Below are positions 1-7,877 of a stretch of DNA of 64,000 nucleotides, one piece after another (the first letter of the stretch is position 1; every line of letters starts with the position of its first letter). Source of the DNA: Paracoccus sediminis (GTDB taxonomy: Bacteria > Pseudomonadota > Alphaproteobacteria > Rhodobacterales > Rhodobacteraceae); assembly GCF_900188295.1 (NCBI RefSeq), contig NZ_FZNM01000003.1, forward strand, positions 372,001 to 436,000. The letters run 5' to 3'. Made by a program: the position numbers and the translations under genes. The notes under the pieces are model-generated. The model worked only from the letters and a program-made list of their open reading frames with translations, was not told where the DNA came from and did no database searches.

Positions 1-1348
1 ATTGATGGCAGCCGATCTGTTCGCCGCAGGCCCGGCAGACCGTGACCGGGGCGAATCCGCGCCGGTTCAGGAACAACAGCGACTGTTCCCCCTTGGCAAG
101 CCGCGATGTGACCGCGCCCGCCAGCGTGGGCGAGATCCAGCGGCCCGAAGTCATCTCCTCGGCCCGCAGGTCGATGGCGGCCATGTCGGGCAGTTCGGCC
201 GCACCATAGCGCGACCGCAGATCCAGCCGCCGGTATTTGCCGCTGGCCGCGTTCACCCAGCTTTCGACGGACGGCGTGGCGGATGCCAGCACCACCTGCG
301 CCCCGTTGATGGACGCGCGCAGCACCGCCATGTCGCGGGCATTGTAATAAACCACGTCTTCCTGCTTGTAGCTGCTGTCGTGTTCCTCATCGACGACGAT
401 CAGGCCCAGGTCGCGGAACGGCAGGAACAGGGCGGACCTGGCGCCGACGACCAGGCCCACCTCGCCCCGCCCGGCCATGTGCCACAACCGGCGGCGTTCG
501 GTCCGGGTGATGCCGCTGTGCCATTCGCCGGGGCGCGCGCCGAACCGCGCCTCGACCCGGTCGATGAATTCGGCCGACAGCGCGATTTCCGGCAGCAGCA
601 CCAGCGCCTGCCGACCGCGCGCCAGGCATTCGGCGACGGCTTCCAGATACACCTCGGTCTTGCCCGATCCAGTGACGCCGCGCAGCAGGGTTGTGCCATA
701 GGCGCCCGACCGGACGGCATCGCGCAGCGCATCCGCCGCCGCCTGCTGCGCGGCGTCCAGCGGCTTGCCGGGGCGGGCGGGATCCAGCCGGGGATAGGGC
801 AGATCGCGCGGGGCCTGAACCTCGGCCAATGTCCCCGCCGCGACCAGACCCTTGACCACCGCCGTCCCCACCCCGGCCAGTTGCGCCAGTTCCGACGCGG
901 CAAAGCTGGCCCCGCCGTGATCGGCCACGACCTGCATCACCCTGTCCCGTGCCTCGGTCATGCGCGACGGGGGCGCCCCGCCCGGCACGATCACCCTGCG
1001 GGCGGCGGGGGGCTGGTCCAGGTCGGGCGCCCGCGTCGCCATCCGCAGCATCAGGGGCAGCGGCGTCAGGGTGTAATCGGCCGCGCGGGTCAGGAAATCC
1101 AGAAACCGCGCATCGAAGGGTTCGGCGTCCAGAACCCGCGCGACGGGACGCAGCTTGGCCAGGTCGAAATCGCCCAGGCCCGGCCCCCAGACCAGGCCCA
1201 TGACCCGGCGCGGACCCAGCGGCACCAGCACCAGTCGGCCCTGCGCCACGCCGCCCTCGGGCGCCAGGTAATCCAGCACGCCCACCGGCTCGACCGTCAG
1301 GACGCCGATGCGGGCGGATGCTGGAAAGAAGGCGGGCGGGGATGTCAT
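1..1348 (-). CDS. priA: Primosomal protein N' (replication restart helicase), partial
   Basis: This is the N-terminal 449 residues of PriA; the gene runs off the left edge. PriA is the 3'-5' DNA helicase that recognises stalled forks and starts primosome assembly. The translation opens MTSPPAFFPASARIGVL and has the family's N-terminal DNA-binding region (about 1-200), Walker A GVTGSGKT near residue 224, a DEEH box near 325 followed by SSYKQED, and the beginning of the zinc-binding cysteine cluster (CRACGEQIGC) at the cut. ATG at 1346-1348 is used because family similarity starts there; upstream SD is weak. It is divergent from the transaldolase gene, with 107 bp between them. Confidence 0.93.
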   Translation of the reverse strand, partial: MTSPPAFFPASARIGVLTVEPVGVLDYLAPEGGVAQGRLVLVPLGPRRVMGLVWGPGLGDFDLAKLRPVARVLDAEPFDARFLDFLTRAADYTLTPLPLMLRMATRAPDLDQPPAARRVIVPGGAPPSRMTEARDRVMQVVADHGGASFAASELAQLAGVGTAVVKGLVAAGTLAEVQAPRDLPYPRLDPARPGKPLDAAQQAAADALRDAVRSGAYGTTLLRGVTGSGKTEVYLEAVAECLARGRQALVLLPEIALSAEFIDRVEARFGARPGEWHSGITRTERRRLWHMAGRGEVGLVVGARSALFLPFRDLGLIVVDEEHDSSYKQEDVVYYNARDMAVLRASINGAQVVLASATPSVESWVNAASGKYRRLDLRSRYGAAELPDMAAIDLRAEEMTSGRWISPTLAGAVTSRLAKGEQSLLFLNRRGFAPVTVCRACGEQIGCHQ

Positions 1349-1455
1349 CGCGCCGACTAAAGCAGCCCCGCGCGCGGTTGCAAGGCCCGCCTGCCCCTTT
1401 CGGCTGATACCGTTTTGCGCTATCACCCACACGAACCGCTTGTGGGAGCCAGGTC

Positions 1456-2109
1456 ATGAAATTTTTCCTTGATACCGCCGATGTGAACGCCATCCGCGAA
1501 CTGAACGATCTGGGCATGGTCGATGGCGTGACCACCAACCCGTCGCTGATCCTGAAAGCCGGCCGCAACATCGAGGAAGTGACCGCCGAAATCTGCGCCA
1601 TGGTCAGCGGCCCGGTCAGCGCCGAGGTCGTGGCCGAAAAGGCCGAGGACATGATCCGCGAAGGCCGCCATCTGGCCAAGATCGCCAAGAACATCGCGAT
1701 CAAGGTGCCGCTGACCTGGGACGGGCTGAAGGCCTGCCGCGCCTTTGCCGACGACGGCCACATGGTCAACGTGACGCTGTGCTTCTCGCCCGCGCAGGCG
1801 ATCCTTGCGGCCAAGGCGGGCGCGACCTTCATCAGCCCCTTCATCGGGCGCCTGGACGACATCCACCTGGACGGCGCGGACCTGATCGCCGACATCCGCG
1901 AGATCTATGACAACTATGGTTATGAGACCCAGATCCTTGCCGCATCCATCCGGTCGGTCAATCACATCATCGAGGTGGCCAAGATCGGTGCTGACGTAAT
2001 TACCGCACCTCCCGCCGTCATCACGTCGATGGCCAAGCACATCTTGACGGACAAGGGGCTGGAGCAGTTCACTGCCGATTGGGCCAAGACCGGTCAGAAG
2101 ATCGGCTGA
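1456..2109 (+). CDS. tal: Transaldolase, small TalC/fructose-6-phosphate aldolase subfamily
   Basis: A 217-residue class I aldolase-type transaldolase of the non-oxidative pentose phosphate pathway (sedoheptulose-7-P + glyceraldehyde-3-P to erythrose-4-P + fructose-6-P), cytoplasmic. The N-terminus [10 protein letters not shown] and GVTTNPSL are family signatures, and the Schiff-base lysine is K83 in [11 protein letters not shown]. The length matches the short (about 215-220 aa) subfamily rather than the 320-aa classical enzyme. GGGAG lies 7 nt before ATG. The next gene starts 18 bp downstream, so it may be the first gene of a tal-DUF484-xerC unit. Some members of this subfamily are fructose-6-P aldolases, which sequence alone does not exclude. 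Confidence 0.93.
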   Translation: MKFFLDTADVNAIRELNDLGMVDGVTTNPSLILKAGRNIEEVTAEICAMVSGPVSAEVVAEKAEDMIREGRHLAKIAKNIAIKVPLTWDGLKACRAFADDGHMVNVTLCFSPAQAILAAKAGATFISPFIGRLDDIHLDGADLIADIREIYDNYGYETQILAASIRSVNHIIEVAKIGADVITAPPAVITSMAKHILTDKGLEQFTADWAKTGQKIG

Positions 2110-2127
2110 ACAATCAAGGGGACAGGC

Positions 2128-2823
2128 ATGACGGCGGAACAGCAGGCGATTCTGGATTCGGAAACCCGCGACAGGCTGCTGGCCGATCCCGGCGTCATCC
2201 TGGCCGACCGCGACCTGATGCGGGCGCTTGTGGCCGCCCGCGAGGCCGAGGTCGGCGCCAATGTCATCGACATCCGCGGCCGCGCGATGGAGGCGTTGGA
2301 GACAAGGCTCGACCGGCTGGAAACCCAGCATGAAAGCGTCATCTCGGCGGCCTTTGACAACCAGTCGGGCATGGCGGTCATCCACCGCGCGGTGATCGGC
2401 CTGCTGGAATCGGCCGATCTGGCGGATCTGGTGAACAGCCTGCAATCCGACATCGCGCCGCTGTTGCGCATCGAGACGCTGCGTCTGGTGGTCGAACCCG
2501 ACCCCGCCATCCCCGGCCTGCCGGAAGATGCCGTGATGGTGCCCGAAGGCGCCATCGGCCGAATCGTGGCGGCGGGGCGGCGCACGCCGCGCGGCGACGA
2601 CATCGTGCTGCGTCCGGCATCGCCCGTCACGCGGATCATGCATGGCCGCGCCATCGCCTCCGAGGCGCTGCTGCCCATCGACCTGGGCGCCCGCCGTCCG
2701 CGGGCCATGCTGCTGATGGGCAGCGCCGACACGTCCCGCTTCATGCCCGCACACGGCACCGACCTGTTGCGGTTCTTTGCCCAGGTCTTTCGCCTGGTGC
2801 TGCTGTCGCGGCTGCGCGGATGA
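2128..2823 (+). CDS. DUF484 family protein
   Basis: A 231-residue protein of the DUF484 family, which is usually encoded directly before xerC in proteobacteria and has a GAF-like fold; its biochemical role is not established. The central region has the typical [20 protein letters not shown] helix, and the C-terminal half (about 90-225) is the GAF-like part ending in [12 protein letters not shown]. Its stop codon overlaps the xerC start (ATGA at 2820-2823), so the two are translationally coupled. Confidence 0.88.
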   Translation: MTAEQQAILDSETRDRLLADPGVILADRDLMRALVAAREAEVGANVIDIRGRAMEALETRLDRLETQHESVISAAFDNQSGMAVIHRAVIGLLESADLADLVNSLQSDIAPLLRIETLRLVVEPDPAIPGLPEDAVMVPEGAIGRIVAAGRRTPRGDDIVLRPASPVTRIMHGRAIASEALLPIDLGARRPRAMLLMGSADTSRFMPAHGTDLLRFFAQVFRLVLLSRLRG

Positions 2824-3746
2824 CTCCTTTGGCATTGGCCCCCGTGATGGCCGATGCCCTGGCCCGCTGGCTGGAGGTCGAGGCCGCGACCCGCGACCGA
2901 TCCGACCATACCGTCACCGCCTATCGCGGCGATCTTCTGGCCTTTCTGGCCTTTCTGGGCGGCCATCACGGGCAGGCCGCCACCCCCGCGTCGCTGGCTG
3001 GCCTGCGCCAGACCGACATGCGCGCATTCGCCGCCGCGGAACGGGCACGCGGCCTGGGCGCGCGGTCGCTGGCGCGGCGGCAGTCGGCGGTGCGCAGCTT
3101 TCTGCGATGGATCTCGGATCGCGAAGGGCATGACCTGTCCGCCGCCCTGTCCACGCGCAGCCCGAAATACACCCGGTCCCTGCCCCGTCCGCTGACGCCC
3201 GATCAGGCCCGAACCACGCTGGATCTGGTGGCCGTGGGCCACGATACGCCCTGGGTCGCCGCCCGCGACGCGGCGGTGCTGATGCTGCTGTGGGGCTGCG
3301 GGCTGCGCATCTCCGAAGCGTTGGGGCTGGACGGTGCCGACTGGCCCTTTCCCGACAGCCTGACCATCACCGGCAAGGGCGGACGGCAGCGCCGCGTGCC
3401 CGTGCTGCCCGTGGCGCGCGCGGCGGTGGGCGAATACCTGCGCCACTGTCCTTGGCAGGCGGCCCCCGACCAGCCGCTGTTTCGCGGCGTTCGCGGGGGT
3501 CGTCTGGCGGCAGGGGTCGTGGATGCGACAATGCGCAGCGCCCGCGCGGCCCTCGGCCTGCCGCCGACGGCCACGCCGCACGCGCTGCGCCATTCCTTTG
3601 CCACGCACCTGCTGGCGGCGGGGGGCGACCTGCGCACCATCCAGGAGCTGCTGGGCCACGCCAGCCTGTCCACCACGCAGGTCTATACCGGCGTCGATGA
3701 CGCGCATCTGATGGCCGTCTATCATGCGGCCCATCCGCGCGGCTGA
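2820..3746 (+). CDS. xerC: Tyrosine recombinase XerC
   Basis: A 308-residue site-specific tyrosine recombinase that, with XerD, resolves chromosome dimers at dif. It has an N-terminal SAM-like core-binding domain (about 10-105) and a C-terminal catalytic domain. All catalytic residues are visible: R163 in [11 protein letters not shown]186 in TGKGGRQ, H254 and R257 in [13 protein letters not shown]280 in LLGHASLS and nucleophile Y289 in TTQVYTGVD. The context (coupled to DUF484 by a 4-bp overlap, far from a mobile element) is that of housekeeping XerC rather than a phage integrase. Confidence 0.93.
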   Translation: MTPLALAPVMADALARWLEVEAATRDRSDHTVTAYRGDLLAFLAFLGGHHGQAATPASLAGLRQTDMRAFAAAERARGLGARSLARRQSAVRSFLRWISDREGHDLSAALSTRSPKYTRSLPRPLTPDQARTTLDLVAVGHDTPWVAARDAAVLMLLWGCGLRISEALGLDGADWPFPDSLTITGKGGRQRRVPVLPVARAAVGEYLRHCPWQAAPDQPLFRGVRGGRLAAGVVDATMRSARAALGLPPTATPHALRHSFATHLLAAGGDLRTIQELLGHASLSTTQVYTGVDDAHLMAVYHAAHPRG

Positions 3747-3803
3747 CATCGAACCCCGCCCCGCGCTTTTGCGTTCGTGGCCCAGGACCATAAGGATGCC
3801 ATC

Positions 3804-4379
3804 ATGACCACACATGCGATCTTCAACCGGCCCATGGACGAACCCGTCCCGCACGGCCTTGACCAGGCGATCTTCGGGATGGGATGCTATTGGGGGGTGG
3901 AACGGCTGTTCTGGAAACAGAACGGCGTCTGGCTGACCCAGGTGGGCTTCGCCGGAGGCGCGACCGAAAACCCGACCTACGATCAGGTCAAGACCGGCAC
4001 GACCGGCCATGCCGAGGTCGTGCGGATCGTCTTTGACAGTTCCAAGATCAGCTATGACCACCTGCTGCAATTGTTCTGGGAAAACCACGATCCGACCCAG
4101 GGCGACCGGCAGGGCAACGATGTTGGCAGCCAGTATCGCAGCCTCATCATGGCCCTGAACGACAGCCAGCATTCGGCGGCCGAGGCGTCGAAGATCGATT
4201 ACGACAACCGGTTGGCGGTCGGCGGCTTCGGCAAGATCACCACCCAGATCGTCGGACCCGGCCGGTTCTGGCCCGCCCATGACGCGCACCAGCAGTATCT
4301 GGAAAAGAATCCCGACGGTTATTGCGGCCTGAAGGGCACGGGCATAGAGGCATCGATGCCCAACCCGGATCCGATTTGA
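3804..4379 (+). CDS. msrA: Peptide methionine-(S)-S-oxide reductase
   Basis: A 191-residue MsrA that reduces the S epimer of methionine sulfoxide in proteins. The catalytic motif is GMGCYWGVERLFW with C28 as nucleophile; most family members have GCFWG. The following GFAGG and PTYDQVKTGTTGHAE are also diagnostic. A GTG 27 bp upstream is in frame, but ATG at 3804 has AAGGA 7 nt before it, so it is preferred. The stop overlaps the prmA start (TGATG), giving an msrA-prmA pair. Confidence 0.95.
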   Translation: MTTHAIFNRPMDEPVPHGLDQAIFGMGCYWGVERLFWKQNGVWLTQVGFAGGATENPTYDQVKTGTTGHAEVVRIVFDSSKISYDHLLQLFWENHDPTQGDRQGNDVGSQYRSLIMALNDSQHSAAEASKIDYDNRLAVGGFGKITTQIVGPGRFWPAHDAHQQYLEKNPDGYCGLKGTGIEASMPNPDPI

Positions 4380-5260
4380 TGACGACCTTTTCCGCGCTGA
4401 CCCACACCCATGGCCGCGATGCCGCCGAAGCCCTGGCCGAGGCGTGCGAGGATCTGGACCCCGAACCCGTCGGCACCGGCGTCTTCGAGATCGAGGACGG
4501 GTCCGGTCGCTGGGAGGTCGGGGCCTATTTCACCGACAGACCCGACGACATCGCCCTGGCGCTGCTGGCGGCGGCTTACGGCGCCAATCCCTTTGCCGTA
4601 TCCGAACTGCCGGATGTGGATTGGGTGGCCCATGTCCGGCGCGAACTGACCCCGGTGCGGGCCGGACGATTCCTTGTGCATGGCAGCCACGACGCAGACA
4701 CCGTGCCCGATGGGGTCGAGGCTTTGTGCATCGAGGCCGCGATGGCCTTTGGCACCGGCCACCACAACACGACCAAAGGTTGCCTCGAGGCCCTGGATCG
4801 CCTGGAAACGCTGGGATTCCAGCCACGGCGCATTGTCGATATCGGGTGCGGCACCGCCGTTCTGGCAATGGCCGCGGCCCGGCTGTGGCCGGTCACGACG
4901 GTGCTTGCCGGCGACATCGATGCGGTGGCGGTGGACACGGCGGCGGCGAATGTTATCGCCAATGGGCTGGACGGTCGCGTCGTTTGCGTCGAGGCCGCGG
5001 GTTTTGACCATCCCGCCCTGGACGATGGCGCCCCTTACGACCTGGTGCTGGCCAACATCCTGAAGCAGCCGCTGATCGACCTTGCCCCGCAGATGGGCGC
5101 AAAGGTGATGCCCGGCGGCAAGGTGGTCCTCTCTGGCATCCTGACCACCCAGGCCGATGAGGTGATGGACGTTTACGCGGCCCAAGGGTTTGCACTGGAT
5201 CGCCGCGACGATCTGACCGACTGGACGGCGCTGACCTTGGCGCGCCGGAACGACCCGTGA
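4379..5260 (+). CDS. prmA: Ribosomal protein L11 methyltransferase
   Basis: A 293-residue SAM-dependent methyltransferase that methylates ribosomal protein L11. It has an N-terminal substrate-recognition domain (about 1-95), the family motif AFGTGHH (123-129) and SAM motif I VDIGCGTAVL (about 153-162), followed by NILKQPL. An in-frame ATG further upstream at 4322 lies inside msrA; ATG 4379 overlaps the msrA stop and matches the family N-terminus. No obvious terminator follows before the cold-shock gene leader. Confidence 0.93.
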   Translation: MTTFSALTHTHGRDAAEALAEACEDLDPEPVGTGVFEIEDGSGRWEVGAYFTDRPDDIALALLAAAYGANPFAVSELPDVDWVAHVRRELTPVRAGRFLVHGSHDADTVPDGVEALCIEAAMAFGTGHHNTTKGCLEALDRLETLGFQPRRIVDIGCGTAVLAMAAARLWPVTTVLAGDIDAVAVDTAAANVIANGLDGRVVCVEAAGFDHPALDDGAPYDLVLANILKQPLIDLAPQMGAKVMPGGKVVLSGILTTQADEVMDVYAAQGFALDRRDDLTDWTALTLARRNDP

Positions 5261-5419
5261 ATGGCGGGCTTGAAAAACCCGCCGCAATTCGTTAATTGAG
5301 GGTGGCTATTGTTCTTCTTTCGACCTTCTGTCTCCTCGCGGCTTCAGATGTTCTTTCGACGACACTGAGCCACAGCCATCGCATGTCGCGGATGGCGTCA
5401 ATGACAGGAGTGTATCACG
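5261..5419 (+). promoter_or_regulatory. Long 5' leader of the cold-shock gene
   Basis: The 159 bp between prmA and the cold-shock gene hold no credible gene. The cold-shock ORF starts after AGGAG at 5406-5410 with a 9-nt spacer. Cold-shock mRNAs of the CspA family commonly carry long structured leaders that act as thermosensors. A local imperfect stem (GCCATCGC ... GCGGATGGC, about 5377-5398) lies close to the SD. The leader role is inference; transcription start was not determined. Confidence 0.4.
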
Positions 5420-5626
5420 ATGGCCAACGGCACCGTGAAATGGTTCAACGCCACCAAGGGTTTCGGCTTTATCCAGCCCGAGCATGGCACCAAGGACGTG
5501 TTCTTGCACATCTCGGCGGTTGAACGCGCCGGCCTTCGCGAAATCAAGGACGGCCAGGCCGTGACCTTTGATGTCGAACGTGGCCGCGACGGCCGCGAAT
5601 CGGCCACCAACCTTTCCTTGGCCTGA
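5420..5626 (+). CDS. Cold-shock protein (CspA family)
   Basis: A 68-residue single cold-shock domain protein that binds single-stranded nucleic acid and acts as an RNA chaperone. RNP1 (KGFGFI) and RNP2 (VFLHIS) are both intact, and the N-terminus MANGTVKWFN is typical of alphaproteobacterial members. It is monocistronic: a long leader lies before it and a strong intrinsic terminator starts 25 bp after the stop. Confidence 0.95.
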   Translation: MANGTVKWFNATKGFGFIQPEHGTKDVFLHISAVERAGLREIKDGQAVTFDVERGRDGRESATNLSLA

Positions 5627-5650
5627 TTTCAGGCCCGGATGGTTTCAGAG

Positions 5651-5678
5651 GGCGGCGACCACGGTTGCCGCCTTTTTT
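5651..5678 (+). terminator. Intrinsic terminator of the cold-shock gene
   Basis: GGCGGCGAC pairs with GTTGCCGCC (9 bp including one G-U) around a CACG loop, and six T residues follow at 5673-5678. Confidence 0.85.
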
Positions 5679-5698
5679 CGTGCCCGGCGGCGGACATG

Positions 5699-5730
5699 AA
5701 AAAACCCCCTCTGCATCCGCATCGGGGGTT
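5699..5730 (-). terminator. Intrinsic terminator of the DUF1127 gene
   Basis: On the minus strand AACCCCC (read at 5730-5724) pairs with GGGGGTT (5709-5703) around a 14-nt loop that can itself form a small TGC/GCA stem, and a run of T follows to 5699. It lies 28 bp after the stop of the DUF1127 gene. Confidence 0.75.
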
Positions 5731-5757
5731 CGTCCATCATGGCCCTGTGGCCTTGGC

Positions 5758-5952
5758 TCAGAAGCTGCGTGCAACCGCTTGGATGTCGCCGCGGCACAGA
5801 CCGATATCGTCCAGCTCGCGATCCGACAAGCGGCTCAGTTCCCGGCGCGTCACGCGGGCATCGTTCCACGCGGACAGCATCGAGATCAAGTTCGCAACGA
5901 CATTGCCAATGCCCCCAACAGCCAGGCCGCGGTTCATTTCAATCGTCGACAT
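5758..5952 (-). CDS. DUF1127 domain small protein
   Basis: A 64-residue protein ending in the DUF1127 motif (RRELSRLSDRELDDIGLCRGDI), an arginine-rich helix of about 45 residues common in Rhodobacterales and Rhizobiales. In other alphaproteobacteria such proteins bind RNA or influence phosphate and RNA homeostasis; the function here is not known. ATG at 5952 (MSTIEMN) is preferred; an in-frame ATG at 6000 would add 16 residues but has no recognisable SD. It is monocistronic and convergent with the cold-shock gene. Confidence 0.75.
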   Translation of the reverse strand: MSTIEMNRGLAVGGIGNVVANLISMLSAWNDARVTRRELSRLSDRELDDIGLCRGDIQAVARSF

Positions 5953-6130
5953 CGTGTTCACCCGTTTCAGAAGTGCCCGACCATCGGGCAATGCCTTCAT
6001 GCGACAGGATATAGATCGGGCATCCGTGAAAGAGTAGCGATCGCCCGGTCAAGGCGGCTATGCGCACCGTGCAGATTTCCAACGGGGCACGCGCCGCATG
6101 GTGTCGCTTTCTGACCGTGGAATGCCGCGA

Positions 6131-6865
6131 TCAGACCGAACCGTCCCGCCAATCCCCCAAGGCCGCCTGCCACAGCGCAAGTGCCGCGACGGCAGCCGTG
6201 TCGGCGCGCAGGATCCGCGGTCCCAGGCCGATGCGACTCACGAAGGGCAGGGCCGACAGCCGCGCACGCTCGGCATCGGAAAAGCCGCCCTCGGGACCGA
6301 TCAGGATCGCCCAAGGGCCGCGTCGCAGGCCCGCAAGCGTTTGCGCCGGGCCGGCCATCGCCTCGTCCGCCCACAGGATGCGGCGGGTGCCATCCCAGCC
6401 GTCCAGCAGGCGCGACAGCGGCATCAGATCGTCCACGGCGGGGACAAAGGTGCCGTTGCACTGTTCGGCGGCCTCGACGGCATGGGCTTGCAAACGGTCC
6501 CGGCGGATGCGTTCGGCGTTGGTGTGATTGGTCTGCACCGGCAGGATGCGCGCGGCCCCCATCTCGGCCGCCTTTTCGACGATGAAATCGGTGCGCGCCT
6601 TCTTGATGGGCGCAAAGACCAGCCACAGGTCGGGCGGGTCGCGCTGTGGGGTCGATGGCGCCAGAACATCCAGCGCCCCGCCGCGCCTGGTCACATCGGC
6701 GATGCGCGCGGACCAGGCGCCCTCGCGACCGTTGAAGACCTCGACCGGATCGCCCGGCCCAAGGCGCATCACGCCCGACAGGTAATGGGCCTGCGGTCCA
6801 TTCAGCGGGACGGGTTGTCCCGCGGCCAGCGGGTGATCTATGAACAGCCGGATCCTTGCCACCAT
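6131..6865 (-). CDS. rsmE: 16S rRNA (uracil(1498)-N(3))-methyltransferase
   Basis: A 244-residue SPOUT-class methyltransferase that modifies U1498 of 16S rRNA. It has an N-terminal PUA-like domain (about 1-75, RLFIDHPL ... HYLSGVMRLGPGD) and the SPOUT knot with the diagnostic LIGPEGGFSDAE and LGPRILRADTA motifs near the C-terminus. Start ATG is at 6863-6865. It is divergent from ubiA with only 12 bp between the two start codons. Confidence 0.93.
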   Translation of the reverse strand: MVARIRLFIDHPLAAGQPVPLNGPQAHYLSGVMRLGPGDPVEVFNGREGAWSARIADVTRRGGALDVLAPSTPQRDPPDLWLVFAPIKKARTDFIVEKAAEMGAARILPVQTNHTNAERIRRDRLQAHAVEAAEQCNGTFVPAVDDLMPLSRLLDGWDGTRRILWADEAMAGPAQTLAGLRRGPWAILIGPEGGFSDAERARLSALPFVSRIGLGPRILRADTAAVAALALWQAALGDWRDGSV

Positions 6866-6877
6866 GGGCCAGACGCT

Positions 6878-7816
6878 ATGCAAAGCCGGACGCAAAGGCC
6901 AGAGGCCGTCATCGACGCGCCAAAGGGAAACTGGGTGGACAACCTTGCGCCCCCGGCCTGGAGGCCGTGGCTGCGCCTGTCCCGCGCGGACCGGCCGATC
7001 GGGACATGGCTTTTGCTGCTGCCCTGCTGGTGGGGGATCGGTCTGGCGATGATGGCGGACGCCCCCCGATGGGCGGATCTGTGGATCGCCGCCGCCTGCG
7101 CCATCGGCGCCCTGGTGATGCGCGGGGCGGGCTGCACCTGGAACGACATCACCGACCGCGACATCGACGACAAGGTGGCGCGCACCCGGTCGCGGCCCCT
7201 GCCCTCGGGTCAGGTGACGCTGCGCGGGGCTTATGTCTGGCTTGTGGCGCAATGCCTGCTGGGCCTTGCCATCCTGGTGACGCTGGACCGGGCGGCGATC
7301 GGGATGGGGGTCGCTTCGCTGGCCCTGGTCGCGATCTATCCCTTTGCCAAGCGGTTCACCTGGTGGCCGCAGGTGTTTCTGGGGCTGGCCTTCAATTGGG
7401 GCGCGATGCTGGCCTATGCCGCGCATATGGGGCGGCTGGACGCGGTGCTGGTGGTGGCGTGGCTGGCGGGGATCAGTTGGACGATCTTCTACGACACCAT
7501 CTATGCCCATCAGGATGTCGAGGACGACGCCCTGATCGGGGTGAAATCCACGGCCCGGCTGTTTGGCGCAAACAGCCCGCGCATCCTGGCGGGCTTTGCG
7601 GCGCTGACCGTCTTGCTGCTGGCCGCGGCCATCGCGCTGACGGGTCGCAATCTGTTGATCGGCTTTGCCGGGCTGGCGGGATTTGCCGCGCATCTGGTCT
7701 GGCAACTGCGAAATTTCCAGCCCGAACAGGGCGCTGCCTGCCTGCGCCTGTTCCGGTCGAACCGCGACGCGGGGCTGATCCTTGCGCTGTTTCTTGCCTT
7801 GGCCGGGCTGGCCTGA
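6878..7816 (+). CDS. ubiA: 4-hydroxybenzoate polyprenyltransferase
   Basis: A 312-residue integral membrane prenyltransferase that attaches the polyprenyl tail to 4-hydroxybenzoate in ubiquinone synthesis. The first Asp-rich motif is NDITDRDID, followed by the conserved RTRSRPLPSG; the second is DVEDDALIGVKSTA. About eight hydrophobic segments follow in the expected spacing. ATG at 6878 gives 22 residues before the first conserved segment (WLRLSRADRPIGTWLLLLP); an in-frame GTG at about 6935 would remove most of them. Promoter signals must lie within the divergent rsmE coding sequence. Confidence 0.92.
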   Translation: MQSRTQRPEAVIDAPKGNWVDNLAPPAWRPWLRLSRADRPIGTWLLLLPCWWGIGLAMMADAPRWADLWIAAACAIGALVMRGAGCTWNDITDRDIDDKVARTRSRPLPSGQVTLRGAYVWLVAQCLLGLAILVTLDRAAIGMGVASLALVAIYPFAKRFTWWPQVFLGLAFNWGAMLAYAAHMGRLDAVLVVAWLAGISWTIFYDTIYAHQDVEDDALIGVKSTARLFGANSPRILAGFAALTVLLLAAAIALTGRNLLIGFAGLAGFAAHLVWQLRNFQPEQGAACLRLFRSNRDAGLILALFLALAGLA

Positions 7817-7877
7817 TTGCGAAAAAGCAGTCCTGCGGCTAGATCGGGCGCTTAGGAAACAGCCCAAGGTCGTGTCC

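Noticed and set aside
2-1360. Plus-strand open frame of 452 codons at the left edge
   Set aside because: It is antisense to priA, whose motifs are clear on the minus strand.
2820-3746. Tyrosine recombinase as a mobile-element integrase
   Set aside because: It is coupled to DUF484 in the standard housekeeping arrangement and has XerC length and motifs.
2094-4289. Minus-strand open frame of 731 codons
   Set aside because: It lies opposite DUF484, xerC and msrA, all with intact motifs.
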